Below, one piece after another: positions 6,594 to 6,814 of a stretch of DNA of 6,814 bases (the first letter of the stretch is position 1; each line of letters starts with the position of its first letter). This stretch comes from Bacteroidota bacterium (GTDB lineage Bacteria; Bacteroidota; Ignavibacteria; Kapaibacteriales; UBA2268): NCBI GenBank assembly GCA_017428585.1, contig JAFRQN010000198.1:1-6814 (forward strand), given 5' to 3'. The notes beneath the pieces are model-generated. The model was not told where the DNA came from. It ran no database searches and was given only the letters and a program-made list of their open reading frames with translations. A program made the translations under genes and the position numbers.

Positions 6594-6814
6594 ATGAAGA
6601 ATTTAAATATTTTTATCTTATTATATATTTTTGCTGGATTTACTCTTTATTCTCAAGGAGTTGTATGGAAAGCAGAGTCAGATACTATTTCTGCAAAGAC
6701 ATTTGATAGTTTAATGAAAATAAATATGTACTATAGTTTTATTACAGATGATAATCAATTTGTATTAGCGGGATCGGTTACAACAGGAAATATTTTTAAA
6801 CCATATTCTATTAA
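6594..6814 (+). CDS. N-terminal part of a second exported protein, cut by the window edge
   Basis: Seventy-three complete codons are visible with no stop, so the 3' end lies outside the window. The product begins MKNLNIFILLYIFAGF and has a clear signal peptide: short basic start, hydrophobic core at about 5-17, and likely cleavage around LYS/QG (residues 18-21). This resembles the cleavage region of the preceding protein. No Cys is seen in the visible part, unlike its neighbour. The segment TDDNQFVLAGSVTTGN (about 52-67) resembles the strand-turn-strand pattern of beta-propeller-type repeats common in large secreted Bacteroidota proteins, but one copy is not enough to assign a fold. The gene begins 10 nt after the previous stop with a strong Shine-Dalgarno site, so it is almost certainly in the same operon. 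Function is unknown. Confidence 0.8.
   Translation, partial: MKNLNIFILLYIFAGFTLYSQGVVWKAESDTISAKTFDSLMKINMYYSFITDDNQFVLAGSVTTGNIFKPYSI

Overview
This is an A+T-rich bacterial window, visibly well above two thirds A+T. It most likely comes from a low-GC member of the Bacteroidota/FCB group. Three things point there. A near-ideal Bacteroidota-type promoter (TTTG, 20-nt spacer, TAACTTTG) lies at 5473-5504. The four conserved genes lack Shine-Dalgarno sequences and have A/T-rich leaders. The secreted proteins have signal peptides ending in A-Q or S-Q. I cannot name a genus, and the lineage is an inference.

The left part (34-2759, + strand) is a compact three-gene run with gaps of 26 and 12 nt. 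It encodes a TldE/PmbA-type subunit of the TldD/TldE protease, a membrane-anchored ComEA-like helix-hairpin-helix protein, and NadC (quinolinate phosphoribosyltransferase, NAD biosynthesis). The three look co-transcribed but have no evident shared pathway.

The middle (2795-5206, - strand) is a full-length UvrD/PcrA-type superfamily 1 DNA helicase. It converges on nadC with only 35 nt between the stop codons. It carries all the expected helicase motifs and a C-terminal Tudor-like domain.

A divergent intergenic region (5207-5548) separates the helicase from the right-hand genes. It holds the strong rightward promoter, a possible leftward -7 element, a perfect 11-bp inverted repeat, and long T tracts. 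One 9-T tract lies inside the promoter spacer.

The right part (5549 to the window end, + strand) is the least conventional. A 344-residue secreted protein with 16 cysteines in its predicted mature part matches no family I recognise. A second signal-peptide-bearing ORF follows 10 nt later and is cut off by the window edge. Unlike the housekeeping genes, both have strong Shine-Dalgarno sequences, so they look like one exported two-gene unit. I see no RNA genes, CRISPR array, insertion sequence or phage gene.
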